This document shows positions 14,221 through 21,161 of a stretch of DNA of 23,243 bases, piece by piece (within the stretch, counting starts at the first letter, position 1; each line of letters opens with the position of its first letter). The stretch is from CAYRVF01 sp964427535 (GTDB taxonomy: Bacteria; Chloroflexota; Ktedonobacteria; Ktedonobacterales; JADMIN01). The stretch covers positions 1 to 23,243 of the forward strand of contig CAYRVF010000085.1 of NCBI GenBank assembly GCA_964427535.1. Reading direction: 5' to 3'. Below the pieces are notes generated by a model that was not told the origin of the DNA, searched no databases, and saw nothing but the letters and a program-made list of their open reading frames with translations. The position numbers and the translations under genes were made by a program.

Positions 14221-15957
14221 GTGCCACGAGATCCACGCACACTACGGAGCCAGCGCCTGCGCTCGGTGAACTACCAGGGCGACGCGCTGCGCCTGGGGAT
14301 GAACTGGACGGAAGAAGACCTCGCCAAGCCGCAGGTGCTCGTCGACAGCGCCTATGGCATGGGCCACCCCGGTACGTTCCACTTCCGGCCCCTGATCGAG
14401 GAGGTCAGCAACGGCGTCTTCGAGGCGGGTGGCAAGCCGGGCGTCTTCACCGTCAGCGACATCTGCGACGGGGTGGCGCAGGCGCATGAGGGGATGAGCT
14501 ACTCGCTCGTCTCGCGCGACATCATGGCGGCCATGATCGAGATACACGCGTTAGGGCATCCCCACGACGGCATGGTGCTGGTCTCGGGCAACGACAAATC
14601 GGTGCCCGCGCACCTGCTCGCCATCGCCCGCTGCGACCTCCCGGCCATCCATCTGCCCGGCGGCACCCAGCTCAACGCGCCAGACTCCGTCACCTCGAAC
14701 CACCTGTGGGAGATGGGCATGTCCGTCGAGCGCGGCGAGCTTTCGCGCGACGACTTCGACCTGGCCCAGAACGGCGCGTGCCCCACCTGCGGGGCGTGTC
14801 AGTTCATGGGCAGCGCCAGCACGGGCCAGGTCATATCTGAGGCACTCGGTCTGGCGCTGCCTGGCTCGGCGCTCGTCCCGGCGCCGCTCACCCAGCTCCT
14901 GCGCTATGCGCGTGCGACCGGCAAGCAGATGCTCACGCTGATCGACCAGGAGATCACGCCCCGGCGCATTCTGACACGTGACGCCTTCGAGAACGCCATC
15001 ATGATTCACGCCGCGGTGGGCGGCTCCACAAACATGCTGCTGCACCTGCCGGTCATCGCGCGCGAGGTCGGCGTCGAGATCACGATTGACGACTTCGACC
15101 GCATCCATCGCCAGGTGCCGGTGCTGGCGAACGTCAAGACGACGGGGCGCTATCCGGTCGAGTATTTCTGGTACGCTGGCGGCGTGCCCGCCGTCATGCT
15201 GGAGCTGCGCGACATGCTCCACCTGGACTGCCTCACCGTGACCGGCAAGACGCTCGGCGAGAACCTGGAAGAGATCGAGCACAGCCGGTTCTTTGCCGAG
15301 CGCCTCGGCTACCTGAACAACGTCAAAGTGGCCCGGCGCGAGATCCTCCGTCCGCGCGCCGACCCCTTCGGCCCGGACGGCGGCGTCGCGGTGCTGCGCG
15401 GCAACCTCGCCCCCGACGGGGCCGTCGTCAAGACCTTCGCGGTCCCCAAAGAGATGCATACCCACGTGGGACCGGCGCGCGTCTTCGATACTGAGGAGGC
15501 GGCCCTCGACGCGCTGCGCCAGCGTACCATCACGTCTGGCGATGTGGTGGTGATTCGCTACGAGGGGCCGCGCGCCAATGGCATGCCCGAGATGTACTTC
15601 GCCTCCACCATGCTCGCGGCCGACCCGGCGCTCAACACCACCACCGCACTGGTCACGGACGGGCGGTTCTCGGGCGCGATGAAGGGGCCGTGCATCGGGC
15701 ACGTGACCCCCGAAGCGCTCGACGGCGGCCCACTCGCGCTCGTCGAGGAGCACGACCTGATCGAGATTTCCGTGCCCGAGCGGCGGCTGGCGATCGTCGG
15801 CATCCAGGGCCAACGGCAGCCAGCGGACGTGGTGGAGCGCGCGCTGGCCGAGCGCCGGACCCGCTGGTCGCCACCGCCGCCACGCCACAGCAGCGGCATC
15901 CTGTCGCTCTACGCGCGCGTCGCTCGTGGCGCGTCCGACGGCGCGTCGATGACCTGA
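14221..15957 (+). CDS. IlvD/Edd-family dehydratase with altered cluster motif
   Basis: This 578-aa enzyme belongs to the dihydroxy-acid / sugar-acid dehydratase family, which makes 2-keto-3-deoxy acids using an Fe-S cluster and Mg. Regions matching the family are GMNWTEEDLAKP, VFTVSDICDGVAQAHEGMSY (with Asp80), GACPTCGACQFMGSASTG (184-201), AFENAIMIHAAVGGSTNM, VVVIRYEGPRANGMPEM and TDGRFSGAMKGPCIGHVTPE. The usual Cys-Asp-Lys motif reads GNDKSVP (123-129), so the cluster cysteine is Asn124, while Asp125 and Lys126 remain. Cys82 in SDICDG is an extra cysteine near the active site. GTG 14221 follows GAGGAG by 7 nt; the frame stays open back to 14059, overlapping the second SDR. The paired SDRs suggest a sugar-acid dehydratase and not a branched-chain amino acid enzyme. 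Confidence 0.88.
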   Translation: MPRDPRTLRSQRLRSVNYQGDALRLGMNWTEEDLAKPQVLVDSAYGMGHPGTFHFRPLIEEVSNGVFEAGGKPGVFTVSDICDGVAQAHEGMSYSLVSRDIMAAMIEIHALGHPHDGMVLVSGNDKSVPAHLLAIARCDLPAIHLPGGTQLNAPDSVTSNHLWEMGMSVERGELSRDDFDLAQNGACPTCGACQFMGSASTGQVISEALGLALPGSALVPAPLTQLLRYARATGKQMLTLIDQEITPRRILTRDAFENAIMIHAAVGGSTNMLLHLPVIAREVGVEITIDDFDRIHRQVPVLANVKTTGRYPVEYFWYAGGVPAVMLELRDMLHLDCLTVTGKTLGENLEEIEHSRFFAERLGYLNNVKVARREILRPRADPFGPDGGVAVLRGNLAPDGAVVKTFAVPKEMHTHVGPARVFDTEEAALDALRQRTITSGDVVVIRYEGPRANGMPEMYFASTMLAADPALNTTTALVTDGRFSGAMKGPCIGHVTPEALDGGPLALVEEHDLIEISVPERRLAIVGIQGQRQPADVVERALAERRTRWSPPPPRHSSGILSLYARVARGASDGASMT

Positions 15958-15968
15958 TGGCTGCCAAA

Positions 15969-15999
15969 GGACACGGAATTCGTTTCGTTCCGTCTGTCC
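15969..15999 (+). terminator. Bulged hairpin after the dehydratase gene
   Basis: GGAC-ACGGAA (15969-15978) pairs with TTCCGT and GTCC (15988-15999) around a 9-nt loop, with a 2-nt bulge. It begins 12 nt after the stop at 15957. The rest of the space to 16198 holds a TATACT hexamer at 16120-16125, a possible -10 box for the next gene. Confidence 0.35.
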
Positions 16000-16198
16000 T
16001 CATCACACCCGGCAGCTCCACATCTCAGGGAGCGCGGACTCGCGTCGCGCCATCGACAAGCAGACGTCATTGAATGGGACAGTCGCCCCGTCCTCGCCAT
16101 CACCGCTTGCCACGCGGACTATACTGGTGTGGAGCAACCTGGCGCCAGCTCGCGGACTGGATTGCATGCATCTTCACAGGGGAGAAGGATTGGACCGC

Positions 16199-16864
16199 AT
16201 GACACAGGACTGGATCGACATCTCCGTGCCGCTCCGCTCAGGCATGGTCCACTGGCCTGACAATCCGCCGGTGCTCTTCGAGCGCGTCCTCGATATCGAA
16301 CGCGGTGACGTCGCCAACGTCTCGAAACTCTCGCTCGGCGCCCACACCGGCACCCACATGGATGCGCCGATCCACTTCCTGTCCGGCGGCGCTGGCATAG
16401 ACGAGATGCCGCTCGGCGCCACGATGGGACGCGCCCGCGTGATCGAGATCGCCGACCCGGTGTCGATCACGCCCGCTGAGCTGGCCGGGCACGGCATCCG
16501 CCGGGGGGAGCGCATCCTCTTCAAAACGCGCAACTCTCCCCGCGTCTGGCAGTCCGACGACTTCGTCGAGGACTTCGTCTACATTGGGCGCGAGGCCGCG
16601 CGGTTCCTGGCCGGCGCGGGCGTGCGGACGGTCGGCGTCGATTATCTCTCGGTCGGCGGCTTCCGCGATGACAGTGTCGAGACCCACCAGGCGCTGCTCG
16701 AAGCGGGCGTCTGGGTGATCGAAGGACTCAATCTCTCCGCCGTCGAGCCGGGGGACTACGAGCTCGTCTGCCTGCCGCTGCGCATCGTCGGCGGAGACGG
16801 CGCGCCCGCCCGGGCCGTGCTGCGACCGCTTGGCGCCCACGACGACGGCCATGACCACGAATAG
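16199..16864 (+). CDS. Cyclase-family metal-dependent hydrolase (kynurenine formamidase-like fold)
   Basis: This 221-aa soluble protein belongs to the bacterial cyclase family, whose known members include arylformamidase and isatin hydrolase, with zinc or manganese in the active site. The signature HTGTHMDAPIHF (49-60) supplies His49, His53, Asp55 and His59. Typical surrounding segments are present: DISVPLRSGMVHWPDNPP, GVRTVGVDYLSVGGF, ETHQALLEAGVWVIEGLNLS and YELVCLPLRIVGGDGAPARA. The C-terminal DDGHDHE is a short His/Asp tail. ATG 16199 has GAAGGA 9 nt upstream. It is separated from the dehydratase by 241 nt but has the same orientation, so it may supply a hydrolytic step such as lactone or amide opening in the same pathway; that is inference. 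Confidence 0.9.
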   Translation: MTQDWIDISVPLRSGMVHWPDNPPVLFERVLDIERGDVANVSKLSLGAHTGTHMDAPIHFLSGGAGIDEMPLGATMGRARVIEIADPVSITPAELAGHGIRRGERILFKTRNSPRVWQSDDFVEDFVYIGREAARFLAGAGVRTVGVDYLSVGGFRDDSVETHQALLEAGVWVIEGLNLSAVEPGDYELVCLPLRIVGGDGAPARAVLRPLGAHDDGHDHE

Positions 16865-16875
16865 GCGCGGCGACC

Positions 16876-16902
16876 GGTGAAGGGGCAGACGCAAGCTTCA
16901 CC
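16876..16902. terminator. Small inverted repeat between convergent genes
   Basis: GGTGAAG (16876-16882) and CTTCACC (16896-16902) are exactly complementary around a 13-nt loop. The gap between the two convergent stops is only 51 bp, so a shared terminator is expected here. Confidence 0.35.
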
Positions 16903-16915
16903 CGCCTGCGCTGCA

Positions 16916-17833
16916 TTACCGCTCCGCTCCGGGACGTGTGATGCTGTTGGCTGCGCCCGCAAGCGGTTGTATGTTGCGCGCGGTTGGCCCCGCGACGCCC
17001 TCCACCACCTCGAACCGCACCGGCGTGCCCGCCTGGATGGTGCGGTAGGCCTCGCCCGGAATGGCGGTGAAGTGAAAGAACACGTCGTCGCGTGTCGTGT
17101 CTGAATCACTGCCATCACTGGCATAACCCGCGTCGGGCGTTGCCTGGCGTGCGATGCCGCCGATCCCCTTCGCCGCGTCGAACCAGCGCACGACACCGCG
17201 CGCTACGGGCAGCCCGTTCGCGCCGAGTGGGGGTGCGCCATGCGCCCATTCCTGCTGGGGGATGCGCACGCGGCGCACGGCGGGCGTATCGTAGGCCTCG
17301 TAGCGGTAATCCGCCCGCGTCTCCAGCATGGTGCGCAGGTCGTGGCGCAGCTCCTCGACGGTCGGCCTGCCCACGAAGAACCAGCCGTTATAGATACGGT
17401 GGATGCGCAGGTCGGGCCGCAGCACGAAGGTGTAGGGCTGGGCACGATAGGCATTCTCGCCTTCCGTCTCGTCGAGAATGCCGAGCTGCTTGATGACGGC
17501 CCGATCTCCGTCGGAGAGGAACGGCCACTCCGCGCCCAGGCCCGCGCGAAAGGCGGCGTTGACCAGCGGCGGGTCCACGCTGATCGCGACCAGGCGCCCG
17601 TAGTTCACCGCCAGCTCGCGCTGGAATCCGGCGAGCTGGCGCATCTGCTCCTGATCGCGCGGACAGAAGAAGCCGCGAAAGCATTGCACGATGAGTGGAT
17701 AGCCGTCGCCGAAGCCAAGGTGCTCGTCGAGCAGGCTGGGCGCGGTAAAGTGCGACAGCCGGACCAGCGCGTTCCGGTGGTCGGGCAGCGTCACGTCGGG
17801 AAACGTGTCGCCTGGGTGCAGCGTGCATGTCAT
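16916..17833 (-). CDS. Redoxin (AhpC/TSA-like) fused to a C-terminal cold-shock domain
   Basis: A single unbroken 305-aa frame joins two unrelated modules. Residues 1-180 are a thioredoxin-fold redoxin: GDTFPDVTLPDHR, LIVQCFRGFFCPRDQEQM with the probable peroxidatic Cys57, RLVAISVDPP, and LGILDETEGENAYRAQPYTF. A bridge (181-211) leads to a cold-shock domain at 212-290: GVVRWFDAAKG, RNP2-like VFFHFTAI (251-258), GEAYRTIQAGTPVRFEVVEG and GPTARNIQPL. The first RNA-binding motif, usually KGYGFI, reads KGIGGI (222-227), so two aromatic contacts are lost. A Ser/Asp-rich insert of about 17 residues (231-248) follows. ATG 17833 has GGAGG 8 nt upstream. A peroxide-responsive nucleic-acid-binding role can be imagined but is not shown. 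Confidence 0.85.
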   Translation of the reverse strand: MTCTLHPGDTFPDVTLPDHRNALVRLSHFTAPSLLDEHLGFGDGYPLIVQCFRGFFCPRDQEQMRQLAGFQRELAVNYGRLVAISVDPPLVNAAFRAGLGAEWPFLSDGDRAVIKQLGILDETEGENAYRAQPYTFVLRPDLRIHRIYNGWFFVGRPTVEELRHDLRTMLETRADYRYEAYDTPAVRRVRIPQQEWAHGAPPLGANGLPVARGVVRWFDAAKGIGGIARQATPDAGYASDGSDSDTTRDDVFFHFTAIPGEAYRTIQAGTPVRFEVVEGVAGPTARNIQPLAGAANSITRPGAER

Positions 17834-17851
17834 CGGCTCAGCCTCCTATGT

Positions 17852-17868
17852 GCCCATGGCCCATGGGC
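17852..17868 (-). promoter_or_regulatory. Palindrome in the leader of the redoxin-CSD gene
   Basis: GCCCATGG-C-CCATGGGC is a perfect 8+1+8 inverted repeat placed 18 nt upstream of the start codon, just beyond the ribosome site. The one-base centre cannot form a tight full-length RNA loop, so a DNA operator for a dimeric regulator is more likely than a hairpin. Confidence 0.45.
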
Positions 17869-17892
17869 GGTAGGCACGACAACCTCTCTGTA

Positions 17893-18453
17893 TCAGTGGT
17901 GGACTCCAGGCTCCGATGAGCGTGTGGTGCTCGGCAGGGATGGCTCGGGCATGCCGAGGCTCATCACCCGCGTGACCTCGTAGCGCACAGCCATGTTCGA
18001 GGTGCGGACCTCCAGGCCAATCAGCACCACGCCGACCAGCAGCACCGCTGTGCCGATCAGGAACACGATGAGGGCCACCGTCGCCAGCGCGGCCGAGTTC
18101 GGGATGACGGCGAGCGCAATCGCGAGCATGCTCACCACGAAGATCATGATCGCGAAATAGACCGCCAGCACAGCGTGGTGGACGAGCTCGTGCCGCCGCA
18201 GCAGGCCAGGCAGTTGCGCGTCGATCTCACGCAGGCGCTCCGTCTTGAAGGCGTCGCTCATGCCTGGTGGGACTTCCAGTGAGTCGTTGGAGCCGCGCAG
18301 CAGATCCAGTCGCTCTCGCGCCAGCGAGCGCAACCGGCCGTTGAGGTCGCCATAGAGCGTCAGCATGCCGCCCACCAGAATCGCGCAGCTCGTCACCATC
18401 ACGACGGGCGCGAGAATGAATTGGATCGCGCGGGTGATCGTCTCGACGTTCAC
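17893..18453 (-). CDS. DUF2721 membrane protein
   Basis: This 186-aa inner-membrane protein of unknown function matches the DUF2721 pattern: an opening membrane segment AIQFILAPVVMVTSCAILVG, then LYGDLNGRLRSLARERLDLL, and a soluble helical stretch ending in QLPGLLRRHELVHHAVLAVY. Membrane segments lie at about 11-33, 93-117 and 121-147, with the long cytoplasmic or periplasmic loop between the first two. The start is GTG 18453 with GAGG 7 nt upstream. It is upstream of the redoxin-CSD gene on the same strand, 59 nt apart, so the two could form an operon. The assembly gap begins 18 bases beyond its start, so its promoter is not visible. Confidence 0.87.
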   Translation of the reverse strand: MNVETITRAIQFILAPVVMVTSCAILVGGMLTLYGDLNGRLRSLARERLDLLRGSNDSLEVPPGMSDAFKTERLREIDAQLPGLLRRHELVHHAVLAVYFAIMIFVVSMLAIALAVIPNSAALATVALIVFLIGTAVLLVGVVLIGLEVRTSNMAVRYEVTRVMSLGMPEPSLPSTTRSSEPGVHH

Positions 18454-18471
18454 GCTCGTGCCTCACCTTCT

Positions 18472-18571
18472 NNNNNNNNNNNNNNNNNNNNNNNNNNNNN
18501 NNNNNNNNNNNNNNNNNNNNNNNNNNNNNNNNNNNNNNNNNNNNNNNNNNNNNNNNNNNNNNNNNNNNNNN
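18472..18571. other. Assembly gap of 100 N
   Basis: Exactly 100 undetermined bases join two contigs. The true distance and any sequence between them are unknown, so gene order across this point rests on scaffolding. Confidence 0.99.
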
Positions 18572-18589
18572 TACGAGTCGCGAACACCG

Positions 18590-18781
18590 TCACTCGCAGT
18601 CGCTCCTGCGGAACGGCATGCCGGATTGCTGTGCTTGATTTGGAATAGCGTTGTGGGTATCGTACGCAGTGTAGGCCGCCTGGTACCTGCGCCATCGCAC
18701 GGGCCGCGCGTCGACCACCACCACCACCACCACTATCAACACAAAGAGCGCGGGGATGATGCGGATACGGGAAGGGAACAT
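18590..18781 (-). CDS. Doubtful 63-aa single-span membrane protein
   Basis: The frame from ATG 18781 encodes a basic start (MFPSRIRII), one strongly hydrophobic run PALFVLIVVVVVVVDA and a polar tail. The Val run is produced by a GTG repeat. There is no good ribosome site and no recognised family, and the frame could simply be a by-product of the repeat. It is listed because signal-anchor-like small proteins are easily missed. Confidence 0.2.
   Translation of the reverse strand: MFPSRIRIIPALFVLIVVVVVVVDARPVRWRRYQAAYTAYDTHNAIPNQAQQSGMPFRRSDCE
18714..18732. repeat. Trinucleotide CCA/TGG repeat, about six copies
   Basis: A run of six or more perfect CCA units stands about 145 bp beyond the assembly gap. 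It is short enough to be chance in GC-rich DNA, but simple repeats are often found near assembly breaks. Confidence 0.8.
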
Positions 18782-18876
18782 GAGAAGCCTGCGTCTGGTG
18801 GAATCGTCTGCGTGGAGTCTGCGGGTTGTGACGCTGTGCTCCACGCCAGCGGCAGCGCGCCACGAAGAAGGAGCAT

Positions 18877-19614
18877 ATGAGCCTTGTCTTTGAGGACCGG
18901 CCATCAGATTCGCCGTTTGTCGAGCTGATCTGGCGGAGTCGCTGCGAGCGTCCTGGTCCCTTCCGCTCGCTGGCTCTGAATCGCTGGCAGCTCGTCGTGT
19001 GGAACGAGCAGGGGAAGACGTACTTTTCGATACGCGGGCCAGAGACACACGTCACGCCGGCGTACTGTCCGGCACATGACGGGTTTGTCGGCATCGTGCT
19101 GACCCCTGGCACATTCATGCCGCATCTGCCTACGGGCAAACTCGTCGATACTGCCCTGCACCTGCCGGGCACATCGAGCAAGACGTTCTGGCTGCATGGC
19201 TCCGTGTGGCAATTTCCCGACTACGAGAACGCCGACGTCTTCGTGGAGCGGCTGGCGCGCGAAGGGCTGCTGGTCCGCGAGCCACTGGTCGAGGCCGCGC
19301 TGGCGGGCCACATCCGCGATGTGTCGTCGCGCACCACCGAGCGCCGCTTCGTGCGCGCCACCGGCATCACCCAGGGGGCCGTGCGCCAGATCGAGCGGGC
19401 ACGCTACGCGACGAGCCTCTTGCGCAGCGGCGTCTCGATTCTGGATACGGTGGCGCTCGCGGGCTACTTCGACCAACCGCACCTCACACGGTCACTCCAG
19501 CGCTTCATTGGACAGACTCCCACGCAACTCAGCGGCAAGTCTCCTGGCGAACAATTGTCGGTTCTGTACAAGACTCCGCCCGCGTGGTGCGTCCACAATG
19601 GTAGTGGGTACTGA
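18877..19614 (+). CDS. AraC-family transcriptional regulator
   Basis: This DNA-binding regulator has 245 aa. The N-terminal part (about 1-120) resembles the effector-side domain common in such regulators (NRWQLVVWNEQGKTYFSIRG and GIVLTPGTFMPHLPTGKLVD). The C-terminal double HTH lies at about 145-225: TERRFVRATGITQGAVRQIE, then ARYATSLLRSGVSILDTVAL and AGYFDQPHLTRSLQRFIGQT, the classic AraC second helix-turn-helix with its FDQPHLTRSLQRF signature. The ATG has AAGGAG directly upstream. The alpha/beta hydrolase starts only 21 nt after its stop, so the two are probably co-transcribed and the regulator may respond to that enzyme's substrate. Confidence 0.9.
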   Translation: MSLVFEDRPSDSPFVELIWRSRCERPGPFRSLALNRWQLVVWNEQGKTYFSIRGPETHVTPAYCPAHDGFVGIVLTPGTFMPHLPTGKLVDTALHLPGTSSKTFWLHGSVWQFPDYENADVFVERLAREGLLVREPLVEAALAGHIRDVSSRTTERRFVRATGITQGAVRQIERARYATSLLRSGVSILDTVALAGYFDQPHLTRSLQRFIGQTPTQLSGKSPGEQLSVLYKTPPAWCVHNGSGY

Positions 19615-19635
19615 GTCAGGACAAGGAGAACCACT

Positions 19636-20421
19636 ATGCAGACAGTTACCTCGAAAGACGGCACCCGAATCGCGTTCGACGTGTCGGGCACGGGCCCGGC
19701 GCTCATCCTGGTGGATGGCGCGATGTGCAGTCGCGGATTCGGGCCAATGGGCGGTCTGGCGGCGCAGCTCGCACCTCACTTCACCGTCTTCACCTACGAC
19801 CGGCGTGGGCGCGGTGAGAGCGGCGATACGGCGCCGTACGCGGTGGACCGCGAGGTGGAAGATATCGACGCCCTCATTGGCGAAGCTGGTGGGTCGGCGT
19901 GCGTGTATGGGATCTCCTCGGGCGCCATCCTCGCCCTTGAGGCGGCTCGCCAGCTTCCCGGCCGCATCACGAAGCTGGTGATGTACGAGCCGCCGTTCAG
20001 CGCCGACGAAGCGGGTGTCCGGCGCTTCACCGACTATCGTGTTCAGCTCAACCAGGCGGTGGCGGCTGGGCGGCGCGGCGACGCGGCAGAGATGTTTATG
20101 CGCCTCGTCGGCACACCGGACGACGCCGTCGCGGGGATGCGCCAGTCGCCTGTCTGGCCGGTATTCGAGGCGGTCGCGCCCACGCTGACCTACGATGCCG
20201 CTGTGATGGGCGATAGCTCGGTGCCAACCGAACGGGCGTCCTCGGTCTCGGTTCCCACGCTCGTCATGGCGGGTGGGGCGAGCCCCGAGTGGATGCGACA
20301 GGTGGCGCGACAGATCGCCAGTGCGATTCCCTCCGCCCAGTATCGCGTCCTGGACGGGCAGACGCACGAGGTCGCCGCGGAGGTAATCGCGCCGCCGCTC
20401 ACAGAGTTCTTCTCCGCGTGA
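19636..20421 (+). CDS. Alpha/beta hydrolase
   Basis: This is a cytoplasmic serine hydrolase of 261 aa, the typical size. The oxyanion-side strand ALILVDGAM, the motif FTYDRRGRGESGDT and the nucleophile elbow YGISSGA (Ser94 in G-x-S-x-G) are clear. The catalytic His lies in LDGQTHEVAAEVIAPPLTEF near the C-terminus. The usual acid after strand 6 is less clear (VMAGGASPEWM), as in close members of this subfamily. ATG follows AAGGAG by 7 nt. It sits between the AraC-type regulator (21 nt upstream) and the DUF1905-like gene (37 nt downstream), which suggests one operon. The substrate cannot be deduced. Confidence 0.9.
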   Translation: MQTVTSKDGTRIAFDVSGTGPALILVDGAMCSRGFGPMGGLAAQLAPHFTVFTYDRRGRGESGDTAPYAVDREVEDIDALIGEAGGSACVYGISSGAILALEAARQLPGRITKLVMYEPPFSADEAGVRRFTDYRVQLNQAVAAGRRGDAAEMFMRLVGTPDDAVAGMRQSPVWPVFEAVAPTLTYDAAVMGDSSVPTERASSVSVPTLVMAGGASPEWMRQVARQIASAIPSAQYRVLDGQTHEVAAEVIAPPLTEFFSA

Positions 20422-20458
20422 ACCCCATGGTCGTGAGTGGTACGGGGAGGGAGTCAGC

Positions 20459-20905
20459 GTGAGATTTCATACTGTCGTCCGGCTGAGTGGCAAGACCGCG
20501 ACCGGTCTGCCCGTTCCCCCAGAGGTCGTCGCGAGCCTTGGGCAAGGCAAGCGCCCCGCCGTGCGTGTCACTATCGGGGACTACACTTACCGCAGCACCG
20601 TGGCCTTCATGGGGGGCGAGTTTCTGCTCCCGGTCAGTGCGGAGGTACGCGCGGGCGCGGGCGTTGCGGCGGGCGATGAGGTCGATGTCGATATCGAGCT
20701 GGACGATGCGCCGCGCGAGGTGACGGTGCCGCCTGATTTCGCGGAAGCACTCGCCGCCGAGGCGGAGGCCAGACGGTTCTTCGATGGGCTCTCCTACAGC
20801 AATAAGCGGCGCTATGTGCAGTCGGTAGAAGACGCGAAGACAGCCGAGACACGCAAGCGGCGCATCGAGAAAGCGGTGAGCATGCTGCGCGAAGGTCGCG
20901 TCTAG
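20459..20905 (+). CDS. DUF1905/YdeI-like protein
   Basis: This 148-aa soluble protein starts with a DUF1905 beta-barrel (RFHTVVRLSGKTATGLPVPP to GGEFLLPVSAEVRAGAGVAA and GDEVDVDIELDDAPREVTVP). It ends with the helical YdeI/OmpD-associated module (LSYSNKRRYVQSVEDAKTAE, TRKRRIEKAVSMLREG). Such proteins are widespread and their biochemical role is unknown. GTG 20459 follows GGAGGGAG, a good ribosome site. It probably forms the last gene of the AraC-hydrolase operon, since a strong hairpin follows its stop by 50 nt. Confidence 0.88.
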   Translation: MRFHTVVRLSGKTATGLPVPPEVVASLGQGKRPAVRVTIGDYTYRSTVAFMGGEFLLPVSAEVRAGAGVAAGDEVDVDIELDDAPREVTVPPDFAEALAAEAEARRFFDGLSYSNKRRYVQSVEDAKTAETRKRRIEKAVSMLREGRV

Positions 20906-20955
20906 CGAGACGTGCTCTCGGCACATTGCTCCCCGTGAATCGAGCGGGACGTCAG

Positions 20956-21003
20956 GCAGGCAGCGGGCACAGCGGACCTTCAGCCGCCGTGCCCGCTGCC
21001 TGC
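20956..21003 (+). terminator. Very strong hairpin after the DUF1905-like gene
   Basis: GCAGGCAGCGGGCAC (20956-20970) pairs perfectly with 20989-21003, and after one mismatch GCGG pairs with CCGC. That makes 19 pairs around an 8-nt loop (accttcag). There is no T-tract. It probably ends the upstream operon. Confidence 0.6.
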
Positions 21004-21033
21004 GTTGCCGATGATCATTCCGCTCGCCATCAG

Positions 21034-21048
21034 ATACCGCTCTGGTAT
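21034..21048 (+). promoter_or_regulatory. Possible operator/promoter of the LLM oxidoreductase gene
   Basis: ATACC-N5-GGTAT is a perfect short palindrome at 21034-21048 that overlaps the AT-rich hexamer TATATA (21046-21051), a candidate -10 box in otherwise GC-rich DNA. It lies about 115 bp before the start codon. A repressor bound here would cover the promoter. The palindrome is short, so this is tentative. Confidence 0.3.
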
Positions 21049-21161
21049 ATAGAGAAAGGGTGGAGGTGCGGACGGCGTGCGACTCGCTCTGGCGCGCTGT
21101 CGCGAAGCGCCGCGGACGGACCCCGGGCGGTATGACCACCGTACGGCATGGAGGAAGCAGT

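Larger units (their letters stand above)
18572..18876. other. Region between the gap and the AraC-type gene
   Basis: These 305 bp hold no confident gene. They include an 18-20 bp CCA trinucleotide run (listed) and a doubtful short - strand frame across it (listed). The promoter of the AraC-type gene probably lies here, but no clear boxes are seen. Confidence 0.4.

Noticed and set aside
14551..15888. 445-codon - strand frame opposite the dehydratase gene
   Set aside because: Antisense shadow; the + strand encodes the full IlvD/Edd family pattern.
18714..18732. CCA run as part of a CRISPR or longer tandem array
   Set aside because: Only about six trinucleotide units and no spacers or longer repeat unit.
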